Assembly (NCBI GenBank): GCA_937921835.1
Contig: CAKZVG010000605.1
Span: forward strand, 1-5,879
Length of the DNA: 5,879 nt
From: an uncultured Bryobacteraceae bacterium
GTDB lineage: Bacteria; Acidobacteriota; Terriglobia; Bryobacterales; Bryobacteraceae
Reading direction: 5' to 3'
Position 1 is the first letter of the stretch. Each line of letters begins with the position of its first letter. The notes beneath the pieces are model-generated. The model was not told the DNA's origin, searched no databases, and was given only the letters and a program-made list of their open reading frames with translations. A program made the translations under genes and the position numbers. Shown one piece after another: positions 4,711 through 5,879 of the stretch.

Positions 4711-5879
4711 TCAGAAGCGCAGACGCACCGCGAACTGGATCTGCCGCGGGTCAAAGGCGGCCAGCGGTTCGCCGGCGCGCTGGAAATTCGGGTTCACGGC
4801 GCGGACGTTGGTCCGGTTCAGCAGGTTGAAGGCTTCGGCGATGAACTGGAACCGGGCCTTCTCCGTAGCCGCCACTTCTCGCTGCAACCGCAGGTTCAGC
4901 GAGGCATAGCCCGGACCGACAAAGGCGTTGCGTCCCAGGTTGCCAGCCTGCCCCAAAGCGGGAACGGCAAACCAGCCGAAGCGGGTGGAGAAACCGCCCG
5001 CCGTTCCCGCGGGCACCACGTTGGGCCGGTCGGCGCCCGGGTCCTGGTCCAGGTTATTGTCGCTGCCGAGCAGAACGTTTACTGGCCGCCCGCTTCCCAA
5101 CTCGAGATACGGGGCCGCCGACCAGCCGTTCAGCGCCCGGCCCACCGTGCCGGACATGCCGCTCAGGCGGTGGATAGCCGCGAGCACGAAGCGCTGGCGC
5201 TGGTCGAACAGCGCCAGACCGCGTTCGGCGCGGAAGTCGCGCATATCCTGAGCGCGGCTGTGCGGGAAGACCTCATCGCCGTCGTCAATCGCTTTGGAGA
5301 ACGCGTAGGAAAGATTCAGGCTGAAGTTTTGAGTGACCGCGCCACGAAGCGCAACCCGTAATCCGTGATAAATGCTGGAGGCGCTCCCCTCGAATGCCAT
5401 GGCTTCGGAGACTTCAGCCACCCGCCTGAAGAAGTTCTGGCGCAACAAGGCTGGCATTGGGTTTCCCGCCGCCAGAAAGGCGGCTGCGCGTTCGGAGTCC
5501 GCCGGGTTCACATCTCGCGAGCGAGGCAAGTGCGTTCCCCGCACCCACACATAACCCGCTTCCACCCCAAGCCCCGGCCGGATCTCCTGACTGAGGATGA
5601 GGTTCCCTTGCTGCGTATTTCCCAACTGCCAGCCTTGGGAGAATACGACGACCCCGGTTGGTGGAGCATCCGCGGGGAAGGCCGCCAGCTTCTGCGCAGG
5701 GGATTGAAAGACCGCGGCCGCAGGTCCGCCGATCAGAGTCAACCTCGTCATCTGCACGCCATCATTCGCGGCGCCCACCCAGGTGGCCAGATTCAAGAGC
5801 CGGTCGAAATAGATGCCGTAAGCGCCCCGAATCGCGAGCCCGGCCTTACCGCTTGGCTGCCAGGCGAACCCGAACCGCG
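4711..5879 (-). CDS. TonB-dependent outer-membrane receptor, Oar-like (partial, N-terminus outside window)
   Basis: The frame is open to the right edge, giving 388 C-terminal residues of what is normally a protein of about 1,000. These receptors form an outer-membrane beta-barrel that imports large substrates using TonB energy. Members in Acidobacteriota usually carry an N-terminal carboxypeptidase-regulatory-like domain, which would be outside the window. Diagnostic segments, in order, are RFGFAWQPSGKAGLAIRGAY and YGIYFDRL, GYVWVRGTHLPRSRDVNP, YHGLRVALR with SYAFSKAIDDGDE, ERGLALFDQRQRFVLAAIHRL, LNGWSAAPYLELGSGRP with NNLDQDPGADRP, LGRNAFVGPGY, and FIAEAFNLLNRTNV. The chain ends in the aromatic LRF expected of a barrel's last strand for BAM recognition. 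The substrate cannot be told from this part. I see no clear terminator between it and the DsrE-like gene downstream. Confidence 0.88.
   Translation of the reverse strand, partial: RFGFAWQPSGKAGLAIRGAYGIYFDRLLNLATWVGAANDGVQMTRLTLIGGPAAAVFQSPAQKLAAFPADAPPTGVVVFSQGWQLGNTQQGNLILSQEIRPGLGVEAGYVWVRGTHLPRSRDVNPADSERAAAFLAAGNPMPALLRQNFFRRVAEVSEAMAFEGSASSIYHGLRVALRGAVTQNFSLNLSYAFSKAIDDGDEVFPHSRAQDMRDFRAERGLALFDQRQRFVLAAIHRLSGMSGTVGRALNGWSAAPYLELGSGRPVNVLLGSDNNLDQDPGADRPNVVPAGTAGGFSTRFGWFAVPALGQAGNLGRNAFVGPGYASLNLRLQREVAATEKARFQFIAEAFNLLNRTNVRAVNPNFQRAGEPLAAFDPRQIQFAVRLRF

Overview
The window is GC-rich, densely coded bacterial DNA with no rRNA, tRNA, CRISPR array or insertion sequence that I can see. 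The best clue to the host is the incomplete gene at the right edge. It is the C-terminal half of an Oar-like TonB-dependent outer-membrane receptor of the type greatly expanded in Acidobacteriota (Solibacter/Bryobacter-like genomes). The small ferredoxin and the secreted DsrE-like protein fit that lineage. This assignment comes from remembered family features, not from a search.

Layout. (1) Positions 1-1522, plus strand: a cyclopropane-fatty-acyl-phospholipid synthase, missing its first residues at the left edge, overlaps by 4 bases (ATGA) a 119-residue protein with two membrane segments. A perfect 8-bp hairpin follows this lipid operon. (2) Positions 1523-1930: 408 bases without a recognisable gene. 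(3) Positions 1931-3092, plus strand: an intact Fur-family regulator, then a thioredoxin-like [2Fe-2S] ferredoxin whose expected C-terminal tail lies beyond a TAG stop, and then a 79-residue stump of a COG0523 (CobW-like) GTPase. The last two look eroded. (4) Positions 3066-3863, plus strand: a compact metal-response unit. It has a sigma70-like promoter, an SmtB-like inverted-repeat operator at the predicted transcription start, an ArsR/SmtB repressor with a complete alpha-5 zinc-site signature, and an overlapping gene for a 115-residue protein that is 23% histidine and built from two 37-residue repeats. (5) Positions 4131-5879, minus strand: the TonB-dependent receptor, followed downstream by an exported DsrE-like protein with a CPHC motif. 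These converge on the metal unit across a 267-base gap.

The central part has a transition-metal theme, most likely zinc: a Fur/Zur-type sensor, the remains of a metallochaperone GTPase, a zinc-type ArsR sensor and a His-rich metal-binding protein. My reading is that the ArsR/His-rich pair is an autoregulated buffer: excess metal releases the repressor and its own operon then makes a metal sponge. The neighbouring ferredoxin and COG0523 genes look like decaying parts of an older metal-handling cluster. Individual residues and motifs are seen directly; metal identity and physiology are inferred.
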